Assembly: GCA_036498905.1 (NCBI GenBank)
Contig: DASYER010000061.1
Coordinates: 1 to 53,851 of the forward strand
From: DAIDKA01 sp036498905
Lineage (GTDB): Bacteria > Pseudomonadota > Gammaproteobacteria > Steroidobacterales > Steroidobacteraceae
DNA length: 53,851 nucleotides
Reading direction: 5' to 3'
The first letter of the stretch is position 1. Each line of letters opens with the position of its first letter. Position numbers and translations under genes: made by a program. Shown piece after piece: positions 26,379 to 35,559 of the stretch. A model generated the notes under the pieces. The model had not been told where the DNA came from. It did not search any database and worked only from the letters and a program-made list of their open reading frames with translations.

Positions 26379-26693
26379 GCGGCACAAGAATCCGCAATCT
26401 CGCAGAGCCAATTTGTGACGACCGTCGACAACAGGAATGACATCAAAGCGGGAGCACAGATCTGAACAGCAGCGTCAGCAACACGCTGAAGGCAACATTC
26501 GCCCATAGAATCGTGGCAACAGTGAATTGCAATCCCGACACCGTAGCCTGCTGATCCTGAACACCGCAAGATCCAAACCGGAGCGTAAGCTTGTTTGTGC
26601 AATAGATGTAGTGATCCCGATCCAGATCAGGAAATCATTTTTTCAGTACCGACGATCCGGAAGCCAACACGAAATCCAGGCCGGCCAATTTCC
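26379..26693. other. Gene-free stretch upstream of mscS
   Basis: No credible coding sequence is seen on either strand; short open frames here lack ribosome sites and family-like sequence. The base composition is lower in GC than the neighbours, consistent with decayed insertion DNA. It should also contain the mscS promoter, but no convincing -35/-10 pair could be picked out. Confidence 0.5.
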
Positions 26694-27656
26694 ATGAACA
26701 AAGACATCAGTGAGCTACCCAAAGGCCTGCACAGTCTCGGCGGGATGCTGGGCGATCCGATCTTCTCTCTCGGTCAGACGCCCTTCAGCCTCGCGCGCAT
26801 TGCCACCATATTGCTGACGATGTTGCTGGCGTGGTGGGTATCCCGCACGGCCGAGCGGGCCCTACGGCGCCTGATGTCTCATCATCGCTCAGGCCAGTTC
26901 GCGGAAGGATCGGCATACGCCCTGGGGCGAATCACCAAGTACCTCCTTCTGTTGCTCGGCTTGCTGATCGCGCTTTCGGTTGCTGGAGTCAATTTCGCGA
27001 ACCTGGCGGTCGTCGGCGGAGCGCTCGGGCTGGGCGTCGGTATCGGGCTGCAGCCCCTGTTCGCGAATTTCGTGTCCGGCATCGTATTGCTGCTGGACCG
27101 GAGCCTCAAAGTCGGCGATTTCGTTGATCTGCAGTCGGGAGTTCGTGGCCGCGTCGTCGAAATCGCCATGCGCTATACCCGGGTGGTCACTAACGATTCC
27201 GTCGACGTTCTGGTGCCGAATTCCGAGTTCGTCAACGGCCGCGTGATCAATTGGACGTATGACGACACCAGCCGTCGGATTCACATCCCCTTTGGCGTAG
27301 CTTACGGGAGCGACAAACAGGCGGTCAGGGAGGCGGGTACGATAGCGGCCGCGCAAATCGATGGCGTTATTCTCAAGGACGCCGCGCGTGCCCCGGACGT
27401 CTGGCTGGTTGCCTTCGGCGACAATAGTCTGAATTTCGAGCTGGTGGTGTGGGTCGAGCGACGCCTGAGTGCCTCCCCGGCACGCACTCAAGCAAAGCTA
27501 CTGTGGGCTTTGGAGGATGCGCTGCGAGCTCGCGGCTTGGAGATTCCCTTTCCACAGCGCGATCTTCACATTCGCTCCGGAACGCTCCGCGTCGAGCGAT
27601 CCAAAAAGGCTGATGGTCGCGAAGACCCGATGCCCCCAAAGGGCTCGCATACCTGA
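26694..27656 (+). CDS. Small mechanosensitive channel, MscS family
   Basis: Tension-gated inner-membrane channel that releases solutes on osmotic downshock. The 320-aa protein has three hydrophobic segments (about residues 25-50, 78-97 and 103-130), the last leading into VVGGALGLGVGIGLQPLFANFVSG, the pore helix pattern of MscS, and then LLLDRSLKVGDFVDL, the start of the beta domain. The VPNSEFVNGRVINWT motif is typical. The ATG at 26694 was chosen because the membrane region starts soon after; its ribosome site is weak. The gene stands alone between an IS remnant and the trehalose genes, whose job also relates to osmotic stress. Confidence 0.9.
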   Translation: MNKDISELPKGLHSLGGMLGDPIFSLGQTPFSLARIATILLTMLLAWWVSRTAERALRRLMSHHRSGQFAEGSAYALGRITKYLLLLLGLLIALSVAGVNFANLAVVGGALGLGVGIGLQPLFANFVSGIVLLLDRSLKVGDFVDLQSGVRGRVVEIAMRYTRVVTNDSVDVLVPNSEFVNGRVINWTYDDTSRRIHIPFGVAYGSDKQAVREAGTIAAAQIDGVILKDAARAPDVWLVAFGDNSLNFELVVWVERRLSASPARTQAKLLWALEDALRARGLEIPFPQRDLHIRSGTLRVERSKKADGREDPMPPKGSHT

Positions 27657-27769
27657 TCGTTGGCCATTAATCCCCAGCGGCGTTCTAGGGGGTCATAAGC
27701 AGTGGATTGGACGAAAGCCCACCATTGGACCTTGGATAAGGTACGAGCACCGGCGGATCGGCAAGCGCC

Positions 27770-29161
27770 TCAGGCGCCGCCCGTCCGGGTTCTTGTGTGC
27801 ATGAGCCGGTCGAGGAAGCTGCGGTGCCAGGCGTTGATATCGTTAGCCGAAAGGACCGCCAGCATCGCATGGTGCCGTTCGCATCGCTCAGCACGGGGCA
27901 TGGCCAATGCGCTCTGCAGCGCGTGGGCGACGCCGCGCTGATCGTAGGGATTCACGAGCAGCGCGGCGGATAGTTCCTGTGCGGCACCGGCAAGACAGGA
28001 CAGTACCAGCACACCCGGATCCAGGGGATTCTGCGCCGCGACGAACTCTTTGGCGACGAGATTCATGCCATCACGGACCGGGGTGACAAGTCCCACCTGC
28101 GCGGCGCGCAGGTACCCCATCAGCGTGGAATGTGCGACGTTTCGGTTCAGATACCTAATCGGCGTCCAGTCGGTGTCCGCGAAACGGCCGTTGGTGCGAC
28201 CGGAGGCCTGCTCCAGGGCGTTACGGATGGCCGAATAGGCCTGCACGTCGGTGCGCGACAGCGGCGCAATCTGCAGAAGGGTCACGCCCCCGCGGTTCTC
28301 CGGATAGCTTTCCAAGAAGCGCTCATAGGCGCGAAAACGCTCGACCAGCCCCTTGCTGTAGTCGAGCCGATCGACGCCGATGATCAGGCGCCGCTGAAGC
28401 AGCCCCGATACCATTCGGCGGCACGGCTCGCCGGCCTGCGCGGCCTCGGCGGCCTGCTGGATGGCGGCCACGTCGACCCCGATCGGAAAGACACCCGTCT
28501 GCACGCAATGTGCGCCCACCTTGATGAGTCCTTCCGAGTCGACGGCATCGGCGCCCCACATCGCGCGCGCGGCTGCCAGGAAATTCTCCCGATCATGAGT
28601 CGTCTGAAAGCCGATCAGATCATAGGCCAGCATGGAATTGAGCAACTCTGCGTAGGCCGGCAGGACGCGCAGCACCTCGAAGCTCGGAAACGGAATGTGC
28701 AGGAAAAAACCAATGGGGGAGGCGACGCCGCAGTCGCGCAGTTTCTGTCCCAGTGGCAGAAAGTGATAATCATGCACCCAGATGCAGTCCTGCGCTCGCA
28801 GGTGCATCGCGACAATCTGCGCGATGCGCCGATTCGTGCTCTGGTACGACTCGTACTGCTGATCCGAGTACTGAAAGGAATGCAAGAAGTAATGGAAGAG
28901 CGGCCATAGCACGGTATTGCTGAAACCGAGGTAGTAATCCTCGTATTCGGCGCGCGAGAGTTCCAGGGGTGCAAAAGACAGGCCATCGCGCCGGATCAGA
29001 TCCGCTCGGGGGGTGGCCTGGTCGGATATCTCGCCGTTCCAGCCCACCCATAGTCCGCCGCGTGCCCTCATAGCGCCCATGACGCCGATCGCCAGCCCAC
29101 CTGCAACGGCGCCTTTCCTGGGCATCCACAGGCGATTGGATACGAACACGACGCGAGTCAT
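27770..29161 (-). CDS. otsA: Trehalose-6-phosphate synthase OtsA
   Basis: Transfers glucose from UDP-glucose to glucose 6-phosphate to make trehalose 6-phosphate (GT20). The ATG at 29161 overlaps the otsB stop (ATGA) and gives 463 aa, normal for bacterial OtsA, starting MTRVVFVSNRL. Landmarks are GGLAIGVMGAMRARGGLWVGWNG, the VHDYHFLPLGQKLR segment near residue 130, GVDRLDYSKGLVERF near residue 245, and VTPVRDGMNLVAKEFVAAQ near residue 345. otsB precedes it, so the two steps of trehalose synthesis are made together. Confidence 0.95.
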   Translation of the reverse strand: MTRVVFVSNRLWMPRKGAVAGGLAIGVMGAMRARGGLWVGWNGEISDQATPRADLIRRDGLSFAPLELSRAEYEDYYLGFSNTVLWPLFHYFLHSFQYSDQQYESYQSTNRRIAQIVAMHLRAQDCIWVHDYHFLPLGQKLRDCGVASPIGFFLHIPFPSFEVLRVLPAYAELLNSMLAYDLIGFQTTHDRENFLAAARAMWGADAVDSEGLIKVGAHCVQTGVFPIGVDVAAIQQAAEAAQAGEPCRRMVSGLLQRRLIIGVDRLDYSKGLVERFRAYERFLESYPENRGGVTLLQIAPLSRTDVQAYSAIRNALEQASGRTNGRFADTDWTPIRYLNRNVAHSTLMGYLRAAQVGLVTPVRDGMNLVAKEFVAAQNPLDPGVLVLSCLAGAAQELSAALLVNPYDQRGVAHALQSALAMPRAERCERHHAMLAVLSANDINAWHRSFLDRLMHTRTRTGGA

Positions 29162-29940
29162 GCCTCGATCCACTCGGGCAGGAGCGACTGCAACCACGCC
29201 CGAACCGTCGCCGGGCCCGGCAGCTGCCATTCAGCGCGCACGCGCGGACCCGCCGCCACCGCCACCCCACCCGCGCGCGTTACCGTCTCAAGGGCGCACA
29301 GGTCCGTAACGTCGTCGCCGAGGAAGATCGGCCGGCGACCGCAAAAGGGGGAAAGCGACAAAAAGTACTCGATCGCAAGTCCTTTGTTGCTGCCCACAGG
29401 TTTGAGCTCGATGACCTTGGCTCCTTCCAGCAGTTCATATTCGCCACCGGTCTGCGCGGCGATGGCCGCGAGCTGCTCCCGGAGGGGCTCAACGGGCACC
29501 AGCGGGGCATTGCGATAGTGCACCGCAAATGCAAAGCCCTTGTCCTCGAGCTGCAACCCCACGTGCTGCCGCACGCACTCGGCCACCTCCACCCTGACCG
29601 AGTCCCGCGCTGCAGCCGACGCCGCAACGACGAAGACGTGCCCGTCGGCCTGACGGCACTCGATACCGTGCTGGCCGGCGGCCGGCAGATGCAGCGGATC
29701 CAGCAGGCTGTCGAGATCCGCCAGCGTGCGGCCGGTGATCATCGCGAGCGCGCCGCCCGTGGCGCGATACAGATCGCGCAGCAGCTCAAGCAGCTCGGCA
29801 TCGACCATGACGTCCTGGGGCCTTGCCGCCAGCTCGATCAAAGTGCCATCCAGGTCCAGAAAGAGCGCACACCGGCGTATATCTAGTCGAGGCGGTGGCA
29901 ATTCGCGCGCAGGAATTGCCGATTGTGATTGAACTATCAT
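29158..29940 (-). CDS. otsB: Trehalose-6-phosphate phosphatase OtsB
   Basis: HAD-superfamily phosphatase that converts trehalose 6-phosphate to trehalose. The 260-aa protein has motif I FLDLDGTLIEL near residue 28, motif II ITGR near residue 68, the Lys of KPVGSNKGLAIEYFL and motif III/IV FLGDDVTDL near residue 205. The ATG at 29940 has no visible Shine-Dalgarno sequence and falls inside an inverted repeat that may be an operator. A TTG further in (before PPPRLD) is possible but also lacks a ribosome site. otsA follows with a 4-nt overlap. Confidence 0.92.
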   Translation of the reverse strand: MIVQSQSAIPARELPPPRLDIRRCALFLDLDGTLIELAARPQDVMVDAELLELLRDLYRATGGALAMITGRTLADLDSLLDPLHLPAAGQHGIECRQADGHVFVVAASAAARDSVRVEVAECVRQHVGLQLEDKGFAFAVHYRNAPLVPVEPLREQLAAIAAQTGGEYELLEGAKVIELKPVGSNKGLAIEYFLSLSPFCGRRPIFLGDDVTDLCALETVTRAGGVAVAAGPRVRAEWQLPGPATVRAWLQSLLPEWIEA

Positions 29941-29950
29941 GACAATAGTT
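29932..29950. promoter_or_regulatory. Inverted repeat, possible MarR-type operator
   Basis: AACTAT (29932-29937) and ATAGTT (29945-29950) form perfect 6-bp arms around 7 bp, in the 38-bp gap between divergent otsB and the marR-type gene. AT-rich inverted repeats of about this size in a divergent gap are typical MarR operators. The repeat covers the otsB start codon (29938-29940). Regulation of otsBA by the neighbour is inferred from position only. Confidence 0.45.
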
Positions 29951-29978
29951 TACACTATGAAATTGTTGCACGCGCGCA

Positions 29979-30566
29979 ATGATCCAGTCGACCAATGTAA
30001 TGAAAAGCGCTGGACCGAATCTTGTCCTTGAGCGACGGCGCCAGGCGGTACTGCTGACGCTGCGAAACCTCGTGGATGAGACGCGCGAACGTTACCGCGA
30101 ACTGGAGCGAAACAGTGGCGCACCAATCGCGGCACACCGGGCCCTGGCCCACATCGCCGCATCGCCCGGCATAACCGCCTCGGATCTAGCGCAAGAGCTT
30201 GGCATGCGGCGTCCCGCCATGAGTCAGGTGCTCAAGATACTCGCCGAGCGCGCGTGGATCCGCCGCCACCGCCCCCAGCAGGATCAGCGCACGGTGTGCC
30301 TGGAAGTCACGGCAGCCGGGGAGGCGCTGGTGCGGGCGACCTCGGGCCGCGTGGTCGGCGCGCTGCGGAGATCCGTCAGCGCATTGTCCAACCGGGAACT
30401 CCTCGCTGCGCAGGTCGGGCTTGGCGCCCTCCTGCGACATCTGCTCCCGGATGACCTGAAGGGCGTACTTACCCGGCGCCGGGCTTTACGCCTCTCATCA
30501 GGTCGAACGTGGCCGCGCGGAACTTCCGCGGTAGGAAAGCATTCGGCATCGCCGTCTGCGCGGTGA
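29979..30566 (+). CDS. MarR family transcriptional regulator
   Basis: A 195-aa winged helix-turn-helix protein. The DNA-binding region reads AHIAASPGITASDLAQELGMRRPAMSQVLKILAERAWIRRHRPQQDQRTVCLEVTAAGEAL in outline (about residues 55-115), with the beta-wing Asp-x-Arg pattern. The C terminus has a basic, Ser/Arg-rich tail of about 30 residues beyond the usual MarR dimer helices. The start is uncertain: the ATG at 29979 and one at 30000 both lack a clear ribosome site. It diverges from otsB across an inverted repeat. Its ligand is unknown. Confidence 0.85.
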   Translation: MIQSTNVMKSAGPNLVLERRRQAVLLTLRNLVDETRERYRELERNSGAPIAAHRALAHIAASPGITASDLAQELGMRRPAMSQVLKILAERAWIRRHRPQQDQRTVCLEVTAAGEALVRATSGRVVGALRRSVSALSNRELLAAQVGLGALLRHLLPDDLKGVLTRRRALRLSSGRTWPRGTSAVGKHSASPSAR

Positions 30567-30662
30567 CTGAAACGATCCCATGAGTCGCGCTGCCCACAGG
30601 TGAGCGGACGAGATCATCTGTGTCACACAATGCGAATGCGCCGACTTTTCGCCCAGCAGGGA

Positions 30663-31604
30663 CTACGACGCATCGGAACTTCCCTCGAACACGCACGCCC
30701 GCAGTTTGGCGCTCCACTCCCGCGGCACAATCGCGCCGCGATGCTGAATCACGATGGCGGCCACGCGATTGGCCGTATGTGCCGCCGCGATCGGATCCTG
30801 CCCGGTGTGGCGCCCTGCGAGAAAGCCCGCGTTGAATGCATCACCCGCGGCGGTGGTGTCGACCACCGTGGCGACTTTGACGCCGGGCACCGATTCGGTA
30901 CCGCTCGAATCCGCCACCAGACAACCCTGCGCGCCCAGTTTGACGATGACCTGTCCGGCTCCCCACCCACGCCAGCGAACCGCCGTGTCGGCCGGCGACG
31001 CATCGCCGAACAGACCTGCTTCATCCGCAAAGGTCGGCATGGCCACGGACACGAACGGGGCCAGCGCCCGGATGGCGGCGCGCGCCTCCTCGGCACTGTT
31101 CCACCCGTTGGGACGGTAATTCGGATCGAAAATCACCTGCCCGTGCGCGGCACGAACCGCCGCGGCGATCTCATTCAGCTGCCTGCGTTCCTCGTGATTG
31201 AACAAGGAAAGCGTAATGCCGGACAGATACAGCTGTTGCGCCGCGCGTGCACGCGCCACTGCGGCTTCGATCCCCGGCAGACCGAACAACTGTCGCGCGG
31301 CCGATCGCTCACGCCAGTAGTAGAAGTGCCGCTCACCATCCGCATCATTGCGCACGGCGTACAGCCCCGGCAGCCGCGAGCTATCGGTCAGCACCAGCGA
31401 TACATCCAGCCCCTCCACCTGCCATTCGGCGCGCAGCTCCTGGCTGAAGGCATCCGCGCCCAGCGCCGTCATATAAGCCGTCGGCACACCCAGCCGGCTT
31501 AAGTACACCGCAGTATTGAACGTGTCGCCGCCATACCCCAGACGCCAGCGGTCTGCATCGCGGGTCAATTCGAGCATGCACTCGCCGATGACAATGGTGC
31601 TCAT
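30663..31604 (-). CDS. kdgK: 2-keto-3-deoxygluconate kinase (PfkB family)
   Basis: Phosphorylates KDG to KDPG, the last step of glucuronate breakdown before aldolase cleavage. The 313-aa PfkB protein begins MSTIVIGECMLEL and has YGGDTFNTAVYLSRLG (about residues 24-39), typical of KdgK, the YYWRERSAARQLF substrate region near residue 95, and DTTAAGDAFNAGFLAGR near residue 250 with the catalytic Asp. Its ATG shares one base with the GH3 gene's TGA stop, so it is coupled to the xylose operon although its substrate comes from the uronate branch made across the island. Confidence 0.92.
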   Translation of the reverse strand: MSTIVIGECMLELTRDADRWRLGYGGDTFNTAVYLSRLGVPTAYMTALGADAFSQELRAEWQVEGLDVSLVLTDSSRLPGLYAVRNDADGERHFYYWRERSAARQLFGLPGIEAAVARARAAQQLYLSGITLSLFNHEERRQLNEIAAAVRAAHGQVIFDPNYRPNGWNSAEEARAAIRALAPFVSVAMPTFADEAGLFGDASPADTAVRWRGWGAGQVIVKLGAQGCLVADSSGTESVPGVKVATVVDTTAAGDAFNAGFLAGRHTGQDPIAAAHTANRVAAIVIQHRGAIVPREWSAKLRACVFEGSSDAS

Positions 31605-34237
31605 CAGTCTGGCAGACGCCGTTCGCCCTGGACGCTCAACGATGCGCTGATCACATTGGGTGTGACCTGCGGCTGGCCGCCGCCCACGCTCACTTCGTAC
31701 TGACCTGCCGTGACCACGACCTGACCGGCCTCATTGACGTGACTGAGCTGCCGCGCCGGCAGCGTGAAGTGCAGGATTCGGGATGCTCCGGCTTTAAGGT
31801 GCACGCGCTGGAAGCCGCGCAAGGCGCGCACCGGTGCGCCCGCCGCCCCACCAAACTGCAGATACAACTGCGCGACTTCATCGCCGTCGCGCTGGCTGGT
31901 ATTCGTAACCCGAACCTGCACGTTGAGCGACTTGCCGGCCGCCAGCATCGGCGACGACAGATGCAGGTCATCGTAGCGAAAGGTCGAATAACTCAAACCA
32001 AATCCGAACGGATACAGCACCGGACCGGTGAAGTACCGGTAGGTGCGGTTTTTCATCGAATAGTCGGTGAAGTCCGGCAATGCCTCGAGGCCCTGGTAGA
32101 AAGTGACTGGTAGACGTCCCGCCGGATTATTGCGCCCCGCCAAAGTCTCGGCCACCGCGGTGCCGCCCTCCTCACCCGGATACCAGGCCTGAACGATGGC
32201 ATCCGCGTTAGCCTGTATCCACTTCACCGCCAGGCCGCTGCCGCTGACGAGTACCACGACCAGTGGCTTGCCGGTGCCCTTGATGCTCTCCACCAGCTTC
32301 TGTTCTTCGGCCGGCAGATCGAGACTGGTGCGGTCACCACCCTTGAAGCCCGGAATGGCCAGCGCCGATTCCTCGCCTTCGAGATCCGCGGTGATACCCA
32401 CCGTTGCGATGACCAGGTCTGCGCGCCGCGCCGCCGCCACGGCCCGCGCCGCAGCGTCCGGATCCTTGTGCGTCCAGACCAGCTTCACGTTGCGTGAAAA
32501 GGCCGGCGCATTGTCCACCGTAATGGCATAGCGATGGCCCTGGGTCAGATGCAGATCCGCGAATCCGGGCTGACCGGTGCCGCGCTGCGCGCTGTCGATG
32601 ACGACCTTGCCGTCCAGATACAGGCGGCTACGGCCGCCGGGCATCCCGAGCGTGTAGTCGCCGGATTGCGCAGGCGTCAGCCAGCCGCGCCAGCGCGCGA
32701 AGCGCATGCCCGCATCCCCTCCGCCATCGAGGCTGACCGTGGGCTCCACACGCGTCAGCGACGGCGTGCCGCTGTAGTCCGCCGTGGCGAAATAACTGAG
32801 GGTCAACCCAGGCTTTGCCGCCTCGCTCGTCAGCACACTCGTCGGCACCGGTACGGGTTCGCGCAGGAACTGCACCGTGCCCGGTTCAAACACGACCTGC
32901 GAATCCGGGAACTGGCGGCGGATACCCTCGATGAGTGTCGTCACGTGGGACGCTGTGCCGTTGTAGTTGCCCTCCAGCATGCGCACGCTGTCGGCCAGGG
33001 GCCCGATCACGGCAATCTTCTTTGGTGCATGCCTCAGCGGCAGGATGCCATTGTTCTTCAGCAGCACGATGCTCTCGCGCGCGATCTGCAAGGCAGTGTG
33101 CCGGTGCGCAGCGCTGTCCACGACTGAGGCCGGAACGACCCGTGCCGCATCAGACGGATCGAACATGCCCAGTTCGAAGCGCACGGTGAGCGCGCGCCGC
33201 AGGGCCTCATCGATCTGCGCCTGCGTGATCAGTGCCTGGCTCAACGCATCACCATACTTGGTGTAATCCTCATCGTGATTACCGAACTTGACGGTGCATT
33301 CATTGTCCATGCCGGCTTTGAGCGCCGCACCTGCCGCCGCCGCTTCGCTGTCCACATAGTGGTGCCCGCCATGGATGTCATTCACGGCATTGCAGTCGGA
33401 GACCACGAAGCCCTTGAAGCCCCAGGTATCACGCAGCGTGTGCTGCAACAGGAACGGATCGGCGCAGCCCGGTATGCCGTTGATGGCGTTGTAGACGCAC
33501 ATCACTGATGCGACATGACCTTCGACCACCGCGGCGCGAAACGCCGGCAGATACGTATCGGCCAGATCGTGCGCTGAAGCCTTGGCATCGAAACCGTGCC
33601 GCAGCGGTTCCGGGCCGCTGTGCACGGCGAAGTGCTTGGCCGTGGTCGAAACGATCAGATGCTTCAGATCGGGGCCCTGCATGCCGGTGATGAATGCCAC
33701 CCCCATCCGCCCCGTAAGGAACGGATCTTCGCCGTAGGTTTCCTGTCCCCGTCCCCAGCGCGGGTCACGAAAAATATTGATATTCGGGGAGAAGAAACTC
33801 AGACCCTGGTAGCGCCCTACGGTGCCGCTGCTTGCCGCCAGCTGGTATTTCGCCCGCGCTTCCTGGGCGATCTGCGCCCCCATCTGCTTGACCAGCGGCG
33901 CATCGAAGGTCGCCGCGATGCCGATCGCCTGCGGATATACCGTGGCGATGCCATCGCGGGCCACGCCGTGCAATGCCTCGTTCCAGTAGTTGTAGCCGGG
34001 TACCTTCAGACGTGGAATGGCTCGCGCGTCGTTGTTGAGCTGGGAGATCTTCTCCGGCAGCGTCATACGTGCGACCAGGTCGGCGGCACGCTGTGTGGCC
34101 GGCAGGGCGGGATTCAGATACGGCGCGGTGCCATCGGCCGCGGCCGGCTGCGTGGCGCCCCAGGCATGGCCCATCGGCACCACCACCAGCACCATCCATC
34201 CCAAGTGCGCAACGCGCGCCGCTGCGGGCCAGGTCAT
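31604..34237 (-). CDS. GH3 beta-xylosidase, exported, with PA14-like insert
   Basis: Glycoside hydrolase family 3 enzyme that probably removes xylose from xylooligosaccharides in the periplasm. The ATG at 34237 gives 877 aa with a signal peptide (hydrophobic core about residues 10-28, MGHAWGATQ end). The N-terminal barrel has the KHF motif (201-203) and the nucleophile Asp281 in GFVVSDCNAV. The second domain holds EGEESAL with the likely acid/base Glu. A PA14-like insert (about residues 490-630) lies within domain two, and a fibronectin-III-like domain ends the protein. It starts 5 nt after xylA. Assignment to xylan is from context. Confidence 0.9.
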   Translation of the reverse strand: MTWPAAARVAHLGWMVLVVVPMGHAWGATQPAAADGTAPYLNPALPATQRAADLVARMTLPEKISQLNNDARAIPRLKVPGYNYWNEALHGVARDGIATVYPQAIGIAATFDAPLVKQMGAQIAQEARAKYQLAASSGTVGRYQGLSFFSPNINIFRDPRWGRGQETYGEDPFLTGRMGVAFITGMQGPDLKHLIVSTTAKHFAVHSGPEPLRHGFDAKASAHDLADTYLPAFRAAVVEGHVASVMCVYNAINGIPGCADPFLLQHTLRDTWGFKGFVVSDCNAVNDIHGGHHYVDSEAAAAGAALKAGMDNECTVKFGNHDEDYTKYGDALSQALITQAQIDEALRRALTVRFELGMFDPSDAARVVPASVVDSAAHRHTALQIARESIVLLKNNGILPLRHAPKKIAVIGPLADSVRMLEGNYNGTASHVTTLIEGIRRQFPDSQVVFEPGTVQFLREPVPVPTSVLTSEAAKPGLTLSYFATADYSGTPSLTRVEPTVSLDGGGDAGMRFARWRGWLTPAQSGDYTLGMPGGRSRLYLDGKVVIDSAQRGTGQPGFADLHLTQGHRYAITVDNAPAFSRNVKLVWTHKDPDAAARAVAAARRADLVIATVGITADLEGEESALAIPGFKGGDRTSLDLPAEEQKLVESIKGTGKPLVVVLVSGSGLAVKWIQANADAIVQAWYPGEEGGTAVAETLAGRNNPAGRLPVTFYQGLEALPDFTDYSMKNRTYRYFTGPVLYPFGFGLSYSTFRYDDLHLSSPMLAAGKSLNVQVRVTNTSQRDGDEVAQLYLQFGGAAGAPVRALRGFQRVHLKAGASRILHFTLPARQLSHVNEAGQVVVTAGQYEVSVGGGQPQVTPNVISASLSVQGERRLPD

Positions 34238-34242
34238 GGCCT

Positions 34243-35559
34243 TTAGTACTTGCAGTGCCGGGCGATGACGCTCTCGGCGAGTTCCTGCCGCCCGGACGGG
34301 ATGCGCGGATCGAAGTTGTGCTCGGCCGCATGATCGGCCAATGCCGCAAGGGTGAAGTCGCCCTTCATCACGCGCCGACCGAAATCGCTGTCCCACCCCC
34401 GATAGCGCTCCTCGCGCAACTGCTTCAGTGCGCCGCTGCTGACCAGGTCCGCCGCGGCGAGCAACGCACGCGCGATGGTATCGATGCCGCCGATGTGAGC
34501 GAGATACAGGTCATGCGGATCCACGGACTGCCGGCGCAGCTTTGCGTCGAAGTTGAATCCGCCGGTGCCAAATCCGCCGTCTTCGATCAGCTGCATGACG
34601 GCCGGCACCAGCTCCTGGGCATTGTTCGGAAACTGATCGGTGTCCCAGCCATTGCGCGGGTCGCCACGATTCATGTCTATGGAACCGAAAATGCCGTAGG
34701 CGCGCGCGATGGCGATTTCATGCTCGAAATCCAGGCCCGCGAGAGTCGCGTGGTTGACCTCGATATTGACCTTCACTTCTTTCGTCAGGCCGTATTTCTC
34801 GAGGAAGGCGAATACGGCGGCTGCATCATGATCGTACTGATGCTTGGTGGGCTCGAAGGGCTTCGGCTCGATGAGTATCGTTCCCTTGAAGCCGATGCGA
34901 TGCTTATGATCGACCACCATCGACAGGAAGCGGCCGTACTGATCAAGCTCCCGCCGCAGTTCGGTATTCAGCAGCGAGTCATAGCCCTCGCGGCCACCCC
35001 ACAGCACATAGTTCTCGCCCCCCAGCCGATGGGTCATCTCCAGGGCCGCCCGCACCTGCGCGGCAGCCCAGGCGAACACCTGCGGAACCGGGCTGGTCGA
35101 AGCCCCACCGGCATATCGCGGATGACTGAAAACATTCGCGGTGCCCCACAGCAGCTTGATGGGTGTGGCCGCCATCTTCTTGGCGATCGCCGCTTCGATG
35201 CGCTGCAAGTTGCTGTTGTGGTCCTTGACCGTGCTCGCCGTAGCCATGACATCCACATCATGGAAGGTGAAGTACGGGACACCCAGGCGCGAGAGGAAAT
35301 CAAAGGCTGCATCCAGCTTCTGATCGGCCATTGCCTGGGTGATCGCCGGGCCGAGCCACGGCCGTGGCAGCGCGCCGCCGCCGAAGATGTCAGCGCCAGG
35401 CCAGTTGAATGAGTGCCAGTAACATACCGCGACCCGCAGCCACTCCTCCATGCGCTTGCCGAGCACCATGCGGTTCTTGTCGTAGACGCGGAAGGCGAAT
35501 TCATTGCGGGTCTCGGGACCCTCGAAGCGAATCGGTTCGATGTCAGAGAAAATACTCAT
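34243..35559 (-). CDS. xylA: Xylose isomerase
   Basis: Cytoplasmic metal enzyme that converts D-xylose to D-xylulose. The ATG at 35559 overlaps the xylB stop (ATGA) and gives 438 aa, the E. coli-like class II size. Active-site features include FHDVDV with His100 and Asp101, LWGGREGYDSLLNT, IEPKPFEPTKHQYD, and GSIDMNRGD near the C-terminal metal site. The segment usually reading LAGH-x-F-x-HE is LAGLDFEHE here, a change at one position. It sits between xylB and the GH3 gene in a five-gene operon. Confidence 0.96.
   Translation of the reverse strand: MSIFSDIEPIRFEGPETRNEFAFRVYDKNRMVLGKRMEEWLRVAVCYWHSFNWPGADIFGGGALPRPWLGPAITQAMADQKLDAAFDFLSRLGVPYFTFHDVDVMATASTVKDHNSNLQRIEAAIAKKMAATPIKLLWGTANVFSHPRYAGGASTSPVPQVFAWAAAQVRAALEMTHRLGGENYVLWGGREGYDSLLNTELRRELDQYGRFLSMVVDHKHRIGFKGTILIEPKPFEPTKHQYDHDAAAVFAFLEKYGLTKEVKVNIEVNHATLAGLDFEHEIAIARAYGIFGSIDMNRGDPRNGWDTDQFPNNAQELVPAVMQLIEDGGFGTGGFNFDAKLRRQSVDPHDLYLAHIGGIDTIARALLAAADLVSSGALKQLREERYRGWDSDFGRRVMKGDFTLAALADHAAEHNFDPRIPSGRQELAESVIARHCKY

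Noticed and set aside
26342..26602. 86-codon minus-strand frame near the IS remnant
   Set aside because: No ribosome site or family-like sequence; it runs over the decayed transposase and gene-free DNA.
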